Assembly (NCBI GenBank): GCA_000955785.1
Contig: JYOD01000059.1
Span: 28,856 to 90,861, forward strand
Reading direction: 5' to 3'
Source of the DNA: Burkholderiaceae bacterium 16
GTDB taxonomy: Bacteria; Pseudomonadota; Gammaproteobacteria; Burkholderiales; Burkholderiaceae
Length of the DNA stretch: 62,006 bases
The translations under genes and the position numbers were made by a program. The notes below the pieces were generated by a model, which saw nothing but the letters and a program-made list of their open reading frames with translations, made no database searches and was not told the origin of the DNA. Positions 17,207 through 26,712 of this stretch are shown here, one piece after another. Numbering within the stretch: position 1 is the stretch's first letter; the number at the start of each line of letters is the position of its first letter.

Positions 17207-18193
17207 TCATGGCAGCAGCAACAGGGAGCCGGAAGTCTCGCCGGCTTCGAGCCGGAGATGCGCCTCGGCGGCCTCGGCCAGTGGCAGGCGAGCGCCGATC
17301 TCCACTTTCAGGCCGGCCTCCAGCCGCGTGAGCGTGGCCTGGGCGCCTTCGCGGTAGCGCGCCAGATCGGCCATAAAGTGGAACACGCCCGGCCGGGACA
17401 GCGCAATCGACCTGGCCGGGCCCAGCGCTGCCAGGTCCAGCGGCCCGCTGTCGCCACCCACCTGACCGATGCTGGCCACCATGCCATAAGGCCTTACCGC
17501 TGCCAGGGTGCGCGCCAGCGTGTCGGCGCCTATGCCATCGATGGCGAAGTCCACCCCGTCGCCGCCACCGAATTCGCGCGCGGCGGCAACGAAATCCGCC
17601 TCACGATAACGCACCGCGCGCTCCAGGCCGTGCGCCAGCGCCAGCGCCGCCTTGGCCTCGCTGCCGACGGTGCCGATCACGTGCGCACCCAGCGCACACG
17701 CCCACTGCACCAGCACCAGGCCCAGGCCACCCGCCGCCGCGTGCACCAGCACGCTGTCGCCAGCGCGCAGCGGGCGCACCTGGCTATAGAGCATGTGCGC
17801 CGTCATACCGCGCAGCAGGGCGCCCGCGGCGGCCTCGTCCGGCACGCTCTCGGGCAGCGCCACGGCGCGCTCGGCCGGCAAGTTGCGCACGCGGGCATAG
17901 GCACCCGCCGGAGGGCCGGCATAGGCTACTCGCTGGCCTTCCGACAGGCCGCTGACGCCAGGCCCCACCGATTCCACGATGCCCGCGCCCTCCACGCCCA
18001 GCGTGGCAGGGAGTGCCGGCAATGGATAGAGGCCGGTGCGATGGTAGACATCGACGAAGTTCACCCCGATGGCGGTGTGGATCAGCCGGATTTCACCCGG
18101 GCCGGGCGCAGGGACGGGTACGGTTTCCAGGCGTAATGCTTCACGCCCACCGGGGGCATGCAGGCGCACTTGAAGTGAAGGGATGGCAGTCAT
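17207..18193 (-). CDS. NADPH:quinone oxidoreductase (zinc-independent MDR family)
   Basis: A 328-residue medium-chain reductase of the QOR type. The N-terminal GroES-like half has IGVNFVDVYHRTGLYPLP and LPATLGVEGAGIVESVGPGV. The Rossmann half has VLVHAAAGGLGLVLVQWACA near residue 145, GTVGSEAKAALA and DFAIDGIG. No structural or catalytic zinc cysteines are present, as expected for quinone reductases. It reduces quinones or enals with NADPH. GGAG lies 7 bases before ATG 18193. A LysR gene starts divergently at 18315 and may control it. Confidence 0.9.
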   Translation of the reverse strand: MTAIPSLQVRLHAPGGREALRLETVPVPAPGPGEIRLIHTAIGVNFVDVYHRTGLYPLPALPATLGVEGAGIVESVGPGVSGLSEGQRVAYAGPPAGAYARVRNLPAERAVALPESVPDEAAAGALLRGMTAHMLYSQVRPLRAGDSVLVHAAAGGLGLVLVQWACALGAHVIGTVGSEAKAALALAHGLERAVRYREADFVAAAREFGGGDGVDFAIDGIGADTLARTLAAVRPYGMVASIGQVGGDSGPLDLAALGPARSIALSRPGVFHFMADLARYREGAQATLTRLEAGLKVEIGARLPLAEAAEAHLRLEAGETSGSLLLLP

Positions 18194-18272
18194 GGCGGAC
18201 TCCGCGAGATGGCGTATCGAATCGTTGAACGTGCAGGTAGCGTCGAAAAGTCGACTCGCATCACGATAGCCC

Positions 18273-18323
18273 TGTGCAAAATAGATCGAAACTCCCAAAC
18301 CATTCGCGTTTATTGTGCAAAAT
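18273..18323. promoter_or_regulatory. Repeated TGTGCAAAAT in the divergent LysR promoter region
   Basis: TGTGCAAAAT occurs twice, at 18273-18282 and 18314-18323, 41 bases apart, between the quinone reductase gene and its divergent LysR gene. The second copy overlaps the GTG start. Four helical turns apart fits a regulator binding one DNA face; the assignment to this LysR protein is inferred. Confidence 0.4.
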
Positions 18324-19205
18324 TCGACAGAACAAAGCGGCCTTCCCCTGGACTGGGACGACGTGCGGTACTTCCTCGCGCTGGCCCGCCAGCGCAGCCT
18401 GTCCGGCGCGGCCAGAGTGCTTCACGTGGAACACTCCACGGTAGCCCGACGCGTGCAAGGCCTTGAAACCAGGCTGGGCGTGCGGTTGTTCGACCGGCTG
18501 CCGCGCAGCTGGCCGCTGACCGCCGAAGGCGAGGCCTTGCTCGCCCACGCGGGCCGGATGGAGGAGGAGGCGCTTGCCTTTGGCCGGGCCGCACTGGGCG
18601 CCAGCACTCTGGAGGGCACCGTCAGGCTATCGGTACCTCCCGTTTTCGGGAGCCATTTCCTGGTACCCCGCCTGGCCGCGCTGCGCCCGCATTGGCAAGG
18701 GATCGTGCTTGACCTGACGGGCGAAGCGCGCGCCGCCGAGCTCCATCGCGGCGAGGCCGACCTGGCTGTGCGGCTGTCGCGGCCGCAGCAGCCGGGGCTG
18801 GCGGCGCGCAAGCTGGGGGAAATGGGCTACGGCCTTTATGGCGGCCACGGCTGGGTCGGGCTGCCCCAGGATGCCTGGGTTTTCCTCGGCTACGGCGAAT
18901 CCTTGCGCGAGGTACCGCAGCAGCGCTGGCTGGAACGCCTGGCCGGCGAGCGGCCCTTTGTGATGCACGCCAACGATCTCGCCACCCTGCACCAAGGCTG
19001 CCGCGGCGGGCTGGGCCTGGCAGTACTGCCGCATTTCCTGGCGCGCGACGACCCTGCCCTGTTTGGCATGATGCCGCCGGATGCGGCCCCGCGGCGTGAT
19101 ATCTGGCTGGCGGTACACCCTGACGTGCGACGCTCGCCGCGCGTGCGGGCCGTGGCCGAGGCGCTGGCCAAAGCGGTACAGGAAGCGTCCGGCAGCCTGA
19201 TCTGA
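18315..19205 (+). CDS. LysR family transcriptional regulator
   Basis: A 296-residue LysR protein with the winged-helix domain at about 13-75 (WDDVRYFLALARQRSLSGAA, RVLHVEHSTVARRVQGLETR, LFDRLPRSWPLTAEG) and a periplasmic-binding-like effector domain to the end. The start is GTG 18315; no better ATG precedes the helix-turn-helix. It is divergent from the quinone reductase gene at 17207-18193, the usual arrangement for a LysR protein and its target. The direct repeat in the gap supports that link. Confidence 0.88.
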   Translation: MQNSTEQSGLPLDWDDVRYFLALARQRSLSGAARVLHVEHSTVARRVQGLETRLGVRLFDRLPRSWPLTAEGEALLAHAGRMEEEALAFGRAALGASTLEGTVRLSVPPVFGSHFLVPRLAALRPHWQGIVLDLTGEARAAELHRGEADLAVRLSRPQQPGLAARKLGEMGYGLYGGHGWVGLPQDAWVFLGYGESLREVPQQRWLERLAGERPFVMHANDLATLHQGCRGGLGLAVLPHFLARDDPALFGMMPPDAAPRRDIWLAVHPDVRRSPRVRAVAEALAKAVQEASGSLI

Positions 19206-19396
19206 CCGCTTCCCGGAACAAGGCGGTGCATCCGCCGCCACACGCACGGGCGCGGCACAGGCCGGACACAAAGAACACCGGCGCCAGTCGCCGTTCCCGC
19301 TGTTAATTAAAGAATCGCTTACTATTCTGCCTTTCAGGGCACACGCGCCGTCCCGGGCCAAGCCCTCCGCCGATTTCTCATTGCATCAAACGGATC

Positions 19397-20713
19397 ATGC
19401 AAGCCACCGCTGCAACACCTCAAGTTCACGAAATATCCAGATCCCAGCGACGGAAGGCGATTCTTGCCGCCACCATCGGCAACGGCCTCGAATGGTTCGA
19501 CTTCACCGTCTACAGCTTCTTCGCGCTGATCATTGCCAAGTTGTTCTTCCCCACCGGCAATGACCTCACTTCCTTCCTGCTGACCGTCGCCACCTTCGGC
19601 GTAGGCTTCTTCATGCGCCCGGTCGGCGCCATCGTGCTAGGCGTCTATGCCGACCGCGTGGGCCGCAAGGCGGCACTGACCCTGACCATCCTGATGATGG
19701 CGCTCGGTACGGCCATCATCGGCCTGGCGCCCACCTATTCGTCGATCGGCCTGTGGGCGCCTGCGCTGATCGTGCTGGCCCGCCTGATCCAGGGCTTCTC
19801 GGCCGGCGGCGAGGTTGGCGGCGCCACCGCCTTCCTGATCGAGCACGCGCCCGACGAGGAGCGCGGCGTCTACGCCAGCTGGCAGCAGGCCAGCCAGGGC
19901 ATTTCCTTCATGCTGGGCGCGGCCATGGGCGCGCTGGTGATCAATGGCCTGGAGCCGGAGCAGATCGATACCTGGGGCTGGCGCATCCCGTTCCTGTTCG
20001 GCCTGTTAATCGGCCCGGTCGGCATGTATATCCGTTCGCACCTGGAAGAGCCGCCCGCCTTCGAGGTGCGCCGCGCGGAGCGCAAGGCCAGCAACGTCAA
20101 GTTCTCCCCGCTGACGCAGGTGCTGCGCGACCATCCGCGCGAAGTGCTGGCCGGCCTGGGCGTGACCATCCTGTGGACGGTGTGCACCTATGTGCTAGTG
20201 TTCTACATGCCGTCCTACGCCAAGCAGCAACTCGGCCTTCCGCTGGGCGCGACCTTCCAGTCGACCGCCCTGTGCGGCGCCATCATCCTGGTGCTGTGCC
20301 CGCTGATGGGCATGCTGTCCGACCGCCTGGGCCGCAAGCGCATGCTGGGTACCGTGGCGCTGGTAATCGGCGTGCTGGCCTATCCGCTGTTCCACTGGCT
20401 CAACGTCTCGCCGACCACCCAGACCCTGCTGCTGGTCCAGGTGATCCTCGGCATCCTGCTGGCGGCCTTCACCGGCCCGGCGCCGGCGGTGCTGGCGGAG
20501 CAGTTCCCGACCGAGGTCCGCTCGACCGGGCTGTCGCTCGCCTACAACTTCGCCGTAACCATCTTCGGCGGCTTTGCCCCGCTGATCGTGACCTGGCTGA
20601 TCGCGTCGACCGGCAGCAAGCTGGCGCCCGCGTACTACGTGATCGCCGCTGCCGTGGTGAGCTTTGTCGCGCTGCTGTTCATGCACGACCGTACCGGCAA
20701 GCCCTTGCAGTAA
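19397..20713 (+). CDS. MHS-family MFS symporter (metabolite:H+)
   Basis: A 438-residue, 12-helix carrier of the metabolite:H+ symporter branch, which includes citrate, alpha-ketoglutarate and proline/betaine carriers. The signature start ATIGNGLEWFDFTVYSFFA is at residues 25-43, the loop motif DRVGRKAALTLTILMMALGT near 88-107, and LIQGFSAGGEVGGATAFLIE near 135-155. The Asp in WFDF is the proton-coupling position of the family. The closest type by pattern is a citrate- or dicarboxylate-type carrier; the substrate is not determined. It ends at a strong two-way terminator. The partial gene at 61857 belongs to the same family. Confidence 0.9.
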   Translation: MQATAATPQVHEISRSQRRKAILAATIGNGLEWFDFTVYSFFALIIAKLFFPTGNDLTSFLLTVATFGVGFFMRPVGAIVLGVYADRVGRKAALTLTILMMALGTAIIGLAPTYSSIGLWAPALIVLARLIQGFSAGGEVGGATAFLIEHAPDEERGVYASWQQASQGISFMLGAAMGALVINGLEPEQIDTWGWRIPFLFGLLIGPVGMYIRSHLEEPPAFEVRRAERKASNVKFSPLTQVLRDHPREVLAGLGVTILWTVCTYVLVFYMPSYAKQQLGLPLGATFQSTALCGAIILVLCPLMGMLSDRLGRKRMLGTVALVIGVLAYPLFHWLNVSPTTQTLLLVQVILGILLAAFTGPAPAVLAEQFPTEVRSTGLSLAYNFAVTIFGGFAPLIVTWLIASTGSKLAPAYYVIAAAVVSFVALLFMHDRTGKPLQ

Positions 20714-20754
20714 CCCGGCCCCGCCGGCGGATTTGCTCCGGCCGGCGACGACGA

Positions 20755-20792
20755 AATGAAAAAGGCCAACCACCCGGTTGGCCTTTTTCATT
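20755..20792. terminator. Bidirectional rho-independent terminator
   Basis: A perfect 17-bp stem (AATGAAAAAGGCCAACC at 20755-20771 and its complement at 20776-20792) has a 4-base loop and A and T runs on either side of the GC core. It lies between the rightward symporter and the leftward DUF3999 gene and can serve both. Confidence 0.93.
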
Positions 20793-20807
20793 GTCTGGCA
20801 CGGGCAC

Positions 20808-22181
20808 TCAGGACTCCGGCGGGTCCCGCTCCGGCGGCGGCGCGGCCGGCGCGCCCAGCGTCCGCAACAAGCGCCAGGCCATCGCGCCCAGTACGCCCAC
20901 CGCCAGCAGCAGCGCGCCCCACAAGACAAGGCGCCGCTTGCGCTGGGCGTCGGTGGGCGCCGCGGCGGACCGCGGCGACGCGTTCATGCCGGCAATCCGC
21001 GCCTTGGCGATGACCGGTGCCGGACCGGCCAGCAACTCGGCACGCGCGACCGGCCCGGGCTCCCGCGGCTGCGCCGCGGGTTCGCCCACCGCCAGCGAGA
21101 ACGGCGCCGCGCCACGCGCGACAAATGTCACCACGGCGGGACGCCAGCCCAGCGCCAGCAGCGGCATGCCGCTGCCAAGGCCGCCGGCACGCGCATCCAC
21201 GCTCAGGCGCCACAGGCGATCGGCATTGCGCCCGATCGCCAGCGGCGCGCTCTCCTGCTCCGCACCGCCCGCACCGGCGAGGCGGTAGAGCTGCCCGCTG
21301 CTCACCATGCGCCAGGCCGACTCCGCGTCGGGCCGCGACCACAGCGTCGCCTGCACCACCGTATTGGGCTGCGGCAGGCGAATGCGCACCCGCTCGGCGG
21401 GGAAGCGCCCGCCGGTGTCGAACACGTAGTCGCCGCCAGACTGGGCCTGCGTGGCGGCGATGTTCTCGCGCCATTGCAGCGCCAGCGGCGGCGGCGTACC
21501 CGCCGCCACGGTCTCCACCTGCACGCGCGCCGGCGCCGGTGGCACGCCCTGCCACTGCAAGCGCAGGTAGCGCGCCCGCAAGCGCCCCAGCGCGACCCGG
21601 TCCTGGCTGAGCACGCTGCCCGCGCGGCTGACCCGCAGCAATTGCGCGCTGCCCACGGCCTGCCAGTGCTGCAGGTCGTCGCTGCTGGCGACGTCCACCG
21701 CGCCCTGGTATTCGCCGTCCGGCAGCCCGATCACCACCGCGGCGGCATCCTCGCGCAGCTTGCTCAGGTCCAGCAGCCATGCCCCGGCGCTGGCGGCGGC
21801 CGGTTGCGGACTGGCCGCCCGCAGCGCGCCGTCGGTGCCGATCACCACGCCCATGGGCGCAGCCTGGCGCTGCGCCAGCGCCGGCAGCGCGAACCAGGGC
21901 ACGTCGCTCAGCGTGCGCATCTCGGCCGCCGGCTCGGGCGGCAAGTCCAGCGCATAGGGCAGCAATTCGCCGGCGCCGTTGCGCACCCGCAGGTCGGCCA
22001 GCCCCGGCCGCGCGCTATGGGTGTAGACATCGGCGTCCAGGGTCACGGCGTAGTAGGCCGCCACGCCCTCGGTGGCCAGCGTGAAGCGCTCGGCCCGGGC
22101 CAGTGGCGACAGCAGCAGCGCCGCCAGCAGGACCGGGAGCGCTGCCAGGTCGCGCGCGCCAGCCTTGGAGCAAACCGGCAT
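20808..22181 (-). CDS. DUF3999 family protein
   Basis: A 457-residue exported protein. A signal peptide at about 11-31 (LAALPVLLAALLLSPLARAE) leads a long beta-rich periplasmic part (FTLATEGVAAYYAVTLDADV, DGEYQGAVDVASSDDLQHWQ) and a C-terminal membrane helix (RLVLWGALLLAVGVLGAMAW). This is the DUF3999 layout. It overlaps the DUF2339 stop by one base (TGATG at 22179-22183), so the pair is translationally coupled, the usual partnership for these families. Their shared job is unknown; an envelope role is likely. Confidence 0.88.
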   Translation of the reverse strand: MPVCSKAGARDLAALPVLLAALLLSPLARAERFTLATEGVAAYYAVTLDADVYTHSARPGLADLRVRNGAGELLPYALDLPPEPAAEMRTLSDVPWFALPALAQRQAAPMGVVIGTDGALRAASPQPAAASAGAWLLDLSKLREDAAAVVIGLPDGEYQGAVDVASSDDLQHWQAVGSAQLLRVSRAGSVLSQDRVALGRLRARYLRLQWQGVPPAPARVQVETVAAGTPPPLALQWRENIAATQAQSGGDYVFDTGGRFPAERVRIRLPQPNTVVQATLWSRPDAESAWRMVSSGQLYRLAGAGGAEQESAPLAIGRNADRLWRLSVDARAGGLGSGMPLLALGWRPAVVTFVARGAAPFSLAVGEPAAQPREPGPVARAELLAGPAPVIAKARIAGMNASPRSAAAPTDAQRKRRLVLWGALLLAVGVLGAMAWRLLRTLGAPAAPPPERDPPES

Positions 22182-25054
22182 CAAGTGGCCTCCTTGGCCT
22201 TCGGCGGCAAGGGCGAGAAGTAACCGATTAGCAACAGCAGCACGCCCACGCCGATAAACGAGATGATCCGCTCGATGCCCTTGATGAAGGACAGGTCGAA
22301 CAGGAACAGCTTGACCACAGTCAGGCCCAGCAGCGCGCCGCCGATAAACCACAGCGCGCGCGCGCCGCGCCGGGTGGCCACCACCATGGCAATCAGCGCC
22401 AGCACGGTCCAGAACACCGACAGCGAAGCCTGCACCAGCGTCGAGCCGCCCAGGTCCTGCAGCGTGTACGGCACGCCGGTCCAGTGATGGAGCGTGCGCA
22501 GCAGCATCGCGTTGCACCACAGGAACACGGTGGCGGAGGCGGCATACTCGAGCACGCGCGGCCGCGTTGCCAGGCCCAGCGCGGCAAGCCGGTGTTGCCA
22601 CAGCGCCACCGCCAGCATGGCCAGCAGTTGGGCGACGTCGAGCGGGTTGAGCAGCGGCAGGTAGAACAGCGGCGCGGCGTCGCCATCGCTGGCCACGCTG
22701 GCGAGGCTCCACAGCCACAGCAGCGCCGCCAGCGGCAGCGCGCCCCATAGCAGGTAGGCCCGCGCGAAGCGCGCCACCGGCCAGCGCAGGCGCCAGCCCC
22801 AGGCCGAGAGCAGCGCCAGCAGCCCGCCATAGCCATAGGCCCAGGCGCTCCAGCTCCACGCGCCCTCCGGCACGTAGGCGCGCAGCCGCCAGTAGGCTTC
22901 GGTGGAAAGCAGCGCGCACAGCGTCCAGAACAGCAGCGCATGCATGGGCGCCAGCGCGGCATCGCGTTCATCGCCCCGCTGCCGCCACAGCAACAGCAAG
23001 GCCGCGCCAAAGACCAGCGGCCAGGCCAGCGCGCCAATGCCGTGCAGGGGCGACGCCGACCAGATCGCGCAACTGAGCACGCCCAGGATAGCCAGCACCG
23101 GCGTCATGGCCAGCGCAGGCTTGCCGGCCAGCGGCCATGCCAGCACGCGCCGCGCCAGGTGCGCCAGCCACGCGCTCAACACCGCGAACAGCGCCAGCGT
23201 GGCGAGCAGCGCGCGCACGGCCCAGTCGAGCACGTCATGCCAGTGATGGATCTCGACCACGCCGCCACCCAGCCACCACAACAGGCCCCATGCTGCGGCG
23301 GCAAGGCCCAGCGGCGCGGATGGCGCGAACCAGGCGCGCGCCTCTGGCCGCCCATGCAGGCGCCAGCCGCTGAAAACACCGGACACCGCCAGCAGCAGCG
23401 TGCCCACGTAGCGGCCATTCAGCACTGGCCACGCCAGTGGCGTGGACTCGAACAGGCTGCCCGCCGCGAAAGCCACGCCGGCCGCCAGTTGCAGCAGCAG
23501 CCCGGACGCCAGCGCCAGGCTGCGCTGCTGGCGCACGCCCACCCACACCACGGCGGCGCCTTCCACCGCCCACACGGCGCTGGTGGTGCGCCCGTCGAAG
23601 GCCAGCGGCACGGCCAGCGTGGCAAAGATCGCGCCCAGTGCCAGCATGGCTTCGGACAACATGCCCAGGCGATCGCGGCGCGCCGACGGCCACGCGGCCA
23701 GGCCGAGATAGAACGCTGCGAGCGCCACCGCGCTCCATGCCATGGCGAAAGGAATATGACGCACCAGCGCGGCTTGCAGGCCCATCGCCAGCAGCGGCGT
23801 GCCGAACACCAGCGTGCCGTCGACGTAGTCCTTGAGGCTGACCTGCCGGCGCAACGCGTAAAGCAGCGCGATGCCCGTGTACATCAGGAAAAACAGGATC
23901 AGGAACGGCTCGGTGGTGGCCAGCAGTTCAGGCCGGTAGTTGAGCGCGCCCCACGCCGTGCCGATGCCGAAGGTAAACGCAAAGCCCAGCAGGTTGAGCT
24001 GGCGCCAGGCCCGGAACCAGGCAATGGCAAAGATGCCGGCATTGAGCAGCGCGTAGTAGCTGAACAGCATCACATGGCTGCCACCACCAGTGGAAATCAG
24101 TACCGGAGCGAGGAAGCCACCCGCGCTGCCGGTAAATGCGAGCACCGGAGCGTTCTGCAGCACCGCCAGGCCGCCGGCGAGCGCGCAGATGGCCACCATC
24201 AGCGGGAAGGCCGCCGCGGCCGGCAGCAGGCCGTAGAGCTTGGTGGCGGCGAACACGGTCAGATACAGCACGCCCACGCCTCCGCCCTGCAACACCAGCG
24301 CATAGGCAGCGCGCCGCTCGCGCAGCCGCCAGCCCGCCGCCAGCAGCGCGACCGCGCCGGCAGCCACCCCCGCCAGCCGGAATTCGACCGGCAGCATGGC
24401 ATTGTCGGAGGCGTATTTGAGCAGGAAGGCCACGCCGAAGAAGAGGATCAGGATGCCGACCCGTACCACACTGTTGCCGCCTAGCAGCCAGGCGCGCGCG
24501 GCGGACGCCGCACGCTCGATGAAATCCGGCTCCTGCGGGGCGAATGCGGACGAGAGCGGGGGTTCCACGTGCGGCGCGGGCTGGTCCGCGGCGGCGACGA
24601 AGATCGGTGCGGATGCCGTGGGGGCAGGAACCGGGGCCTGCACGGAAGGGGATGGTGCCGGCAAGCTGGCCGCCGGGGCGAACGCCGGCTCGGGCATCTC
24701 CGTTGCGGCCGCCACCGGGCCTTCCGCCGATCCCGGTTCGAATGCCGGGAATCCGTGCGCCGCTGGCGTACCTTCCACTGCATCAGCCTGCTGCGGCATC
24801 GCCGAGGTCTCGCCGCGCAACTGCGCCATCGCGCGCTTGAGCGTGGCCAGCTCCTGCTCGAGGCGCGCCACGCGAGCCGCGAGCGAAGGCGCCTCCGGCG
24901 CGCCCTGTGTCTCGCCATCGGGGCGTGGCCGCGCGGGCCGGTCGCTGATCATCCAGCCAAAGCCGAAGCCCAGTATCGCGCCCGTCAGGGCACCGCCAAA
25001 CCCGGCTGCCGCGGCCCCGAGCAGCAAGCCAATCACCGCGAATATCCAACGCAT
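22181..25054 (-). CDS. DUF2339 multi-spanning membrane protein
   Basis: A 957-residue protein. It begins with a glycine-rich membrane hairpin (IGLLLGAAAAGFGGALTGAI), then a coiled-coil-like stretch at about 55-90 (LAARVARLEQELATLKRAMA) and a long Pro/Ala-rich linker to residue 190. About 20 or more membrane helices follow to the end. This is the DUF2339 layout, with the usual length of 850-1000 residues. The function is unknown. It is first in a two-gene operon with DUF3999, whose start overlaps its stop. The ATG at 25054 is the first of the hydrophobic start. Confidence 0.9.
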   Translation of the reverse strand: MRWIFAVIGLLLGAAAAGFGGALTGAILGFGFGWMISDRPARPRPDGETQGAPEAPSLAARVARLEQELATLKRAMAQLRGETSAMPQQADAVEGTPAAHGFPAFEPGSAEGPVAAATEMPEPAFAPAASLPAPSPSVQAPVPAPTASAPIFVAAADQPAPHVEPPLSSAFAPQEPDFIERAASAARAWLLGGNSVVRVGILILFFGVAFLLKYASDNAMLPVEFRLAGVAAGAVALLAAGWRLRERRAAYALVLQGGGVGVLYLTVFAATKLYGLLPAAAAFPLMVAICALAGGLAVLQNAPVLAFTGSAGGFLAPVLISTGGGSHVMLFSYYALLNAGIFAIAWFRAWRQLNLLGFAFTFGIGTAWGALNYRPELLATTEPFLILFFLMYTGIALLYALRRQVSLKDYVDGTLVFGTPLLAMGLQAALVRHIPFAMAWSAVALAAFYLGLAAWPSARRDRLGMLSEAMLALGAIFATLAVPLAFDGRTTSAVWAVEGAAVVWVGVRQQRSLALASGLLLQLAAGVAFAAGSLFESTPLAWPVLNGRYVGTLLLAVSGVFSGWRLHGRPEARAWFAPSAPLGLAAAAWGLLWWLGGGVVEIHHWHDVLDWAVRALLATLALFAVLSAWLAHLARRVLAWPLAGKPALAMTPVLAILGVLSCAIWSASPLHGIGALAWPLVFGAALLLLWRQRGDERDAALAPMHALLFWTLCALLSTEAYWRLRAYVPEGAWSWSAWAYGYGGLLALLSAWGWRLRWPVARFARAYLLWGALPLAALLWLWSLASVASDGDAAPLFYLPLLNPLDVAQLLAMLAVALWQHRLAALGLATRPRVLEYAASATVFLWCNAMLLRTLHHWTGVPYTLQDLGGSTLVQASLSVFWTVLALIAMVVATRRGARALWFIGGALLGLTVVKLFLFDLSFIKGIERIISFIGVGVLLLLIGYFSPLPPKAKEAT

Positions 25055-25205
25055 CAGATGAGATTTCGCCTAGAAAGGTTGGAGAAGACGGCGGCCGGTG
25101 GCGCCGATACTGCGTTTGCCGGCACGGGGAACCGCCTGAATCATGCGCGCCCAGTGTAGCGCGAGGTCGACATCGTCAGGCGATCTCAGCTATGCCGGCC
25201 GGCGG

Positions 25206-25553
25206 TCATTCTTCGTCGCTATGGATGTTGATCACGTGCCTCGGCTCGAACCACAGCGGCATGCCGGGTTCCATCTCCTCCGTGCAGTAGGGCTGGTTGT
25301 CGAGTTCCCCGCTGTAGAGATCCCCCTCGCGCCCGGTGACAACCACCCACATGCGCTCCACGTGCTGCTCGTCGCGGTCCTGCTCGTCGGTGGTGACGAT
25401 GCGAAAGATCAGCTTCACCATCTGGCCGGGCTGCAGCGCCTGCCGGGCTTCCAGCGGCGGCACCCAGAAGGTCTCCGGGTGCGCCTCGCCGATGACTTCG
25501 CCGTCGTCGAGCTGCCAGCCGTCTTCTTCGATGGTCGCCAGTCGTTTGTCCAT
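25206..25553 (-). CDS. DUF2314-like small protein
   Basis: A 115-residue soluble protein. FWVPPLEARQALQPGQMVKL, ERMWVVVTGREGDLYSGELD and a final acidic stretch resemble the DUF2314/immunity-like beta fold. No catalytic motif is visible. I start at ATG 25553, which has GAGGA 7 bases upstream; TTG 25565 is less likely. It stands alone, divergent from tag. Function unknown. Confidence 0.75.
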   Translation of the reverse strand: MDKRLATIEEDGWQLDDGEVIGEAHPETFWVPPLEARQALQPGQMVKLIFRIVTTDEQDRDEQHVERMWVVVTGREGDLYSGELDNQPYCTEEMEPGMPLWFEPRHVINIHSDEE

Positions 25554-25674
25554 GTCAGTCCTCAAGAAAATCGTTCTTCACGGCCGGCATCGTAGCAAAC
25601 GCATCGTGCGTCCGTGCGGGCGGGACATGCCGCGCGAGTCGCTTTAAGATGGAGGATCGAAGGAGAACGCACCC

Positions 25675-26340
25675 ATGGCAGCAGACAACAGCGTGGCAAA
25701 AAAGGCAGCGAAAAAGGTGGCCGGGAAAGCCGTACAGGCGGAGCGCGTGCGCTGCGGCTGGTGCGGCACCCTTGAGGATTATTGCCACTACCACGACAGC
25801 GAGTGGGGCTTTCCGGTCGACGACGACCGCCGCCTGTTCGAGAAGCTATGCCTGGAAGGCTTCCAGGCGGGCTTGAGCTGGCTGACCATCCTGCGCAAGC
25901 GCGAGGCATTCCGCCGCGCCTTCGCCAACTTCGAGATCGACAAGGTGGCGCGTTTCGGCGAGCGCGATATCCAGCGCCTGCTCGGCGACGCCGGCATCGT
26001 GCGGCACCGGGGCAAGATCGAGGCGGCCATCAACAACGCGCAACGCGCCCGCGAACTGCTGGAGACGGAGCCGTCGCTGGCCGCCTACTTCTGGCGCTTC
26101 GAGCCGGATCCCGCCAGCCGGCCAGCGCTGCTGACGCCGGAAGTGCTGCGCACCATCGCCGTCTCGCCCGAATCGACGGCGCTGTCCAAGGACCTGAAGA
26201 AGCGCGGGTGGCGCTTTGTCGGTCCCACCACGATGTATGCGCTGATGCAGGCCATGGGCCTGGTTAACGATCATATGGAAAGCTGCTCGACTCGCGAGGA
26301 AGCTCTGCTGGCGAGAAAGGCATTCAAGGTGCCGCGCTGA
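25675..26340 (+). CDS. tag: DNA-3-methyladenine glycosylase I
   Basis: A 221-residue Tag enzyme that removes 3-methyladenine from alkylated DNA (base excision repair). An N-terminal lysine/alanine-rich extension of about 25 residues precedes the family start, RVRCGWCGTLEDYCHYHDSE. GLSWLTILRKREAFRRAF and LLGDAGIVRHRGKIEAAINN are the helical DNA-binding and base-flipping parts, and KKRGWRFVGPTTMYALMQAM with NDHMESC supplies the second pair of zinc ligands. Cys and His at both ends match the Tag zinc snap. AGGAG lies 10 bases before the ATG. Confidence 0.95.
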   Translation: MAADNSVAKKAAKKVAGKAVQAERVRCGWCGTLEDYCHYHDSEWGFPVDDDRRLFEKLCLEGFQAGLSWLTILRKREAFRRAFANFEIDKVARFGERDIQRLLGDAGIVRHRGKIEAAINNAQRARELLETEPSLAAYFWRFEPDPASRPALLTPEVLRTIAVSPESTALSKDLKKRGWRFVGPTTMYALMQAMGLVNDHMESCSTREEALLARKAFKVPR

Positions 26341-26510
26341 GGGGACGGGTTAACGTCGGCGATGCGATACGCCGAAGGTATACGCGTGACGCTGCGAATC
26401 AAAAGCTCAAAAGCGAACCGCGTATACGCAACCCGCGACGGTTGCTTTCTGTCTTTCTATATTGTTTACGTATACCAATATAGTAGTAGTAGGTAAACGG
26501 CCCGATTTTC

Positions 26511-26519
26511 CGTGGATAA
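26511..26519 (-). promoter_or_regulatory. DnaA-box-like site, TTATCCACG
   Basis: Read on the minus strand this is TTATCCACG, one mismatch from the strict TTATCCACA box. It sits beside the AT-rich island at 26451-26500. Confidence 0.45.
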
Positions 26520-26690
26520 GCCTGTTTTCCCCTTTCTATTCAATGGCTTGAGAACAAGATAAGTCCTCGGGATTACCCTGAGTTCACGGGATATCTCGGT
26601 GACGTATACGTGGCGTGCAAAAACCGCCTCGAAGTTGTACGTATACGCCCCACAACCCGCCCCCAACCGGGGCACAGCTTTCCTGCCTGC

Positions 26691-26699
26691 TTATCCCCA
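26691..26699 (+). promoter_or_regulatory. DnaA-box-like site, TTATCCCCA
   Basis: TTATCCCCA differs from the strict box at one position and is in the same orientation as the perfect box 22 bases downstream, a spacing of about two helical turns. Confidence 0.45.
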
Positions 26700-26712
26700 G
26701 GGTTTTGCGCAG

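Noticed and set aside
22940..24484. A 514-codon plus-strand frame over the DUF2339 gene
   Set aside because: It is His/Gln/Arg-rich shadow coding opposite a multi-helix membrane protein.
26466..26675. A 69-codon minus-strand frame in the origin-like block
   Set aside because: No ribosome site or domain, and it spans the palindromes and AT-rich island.
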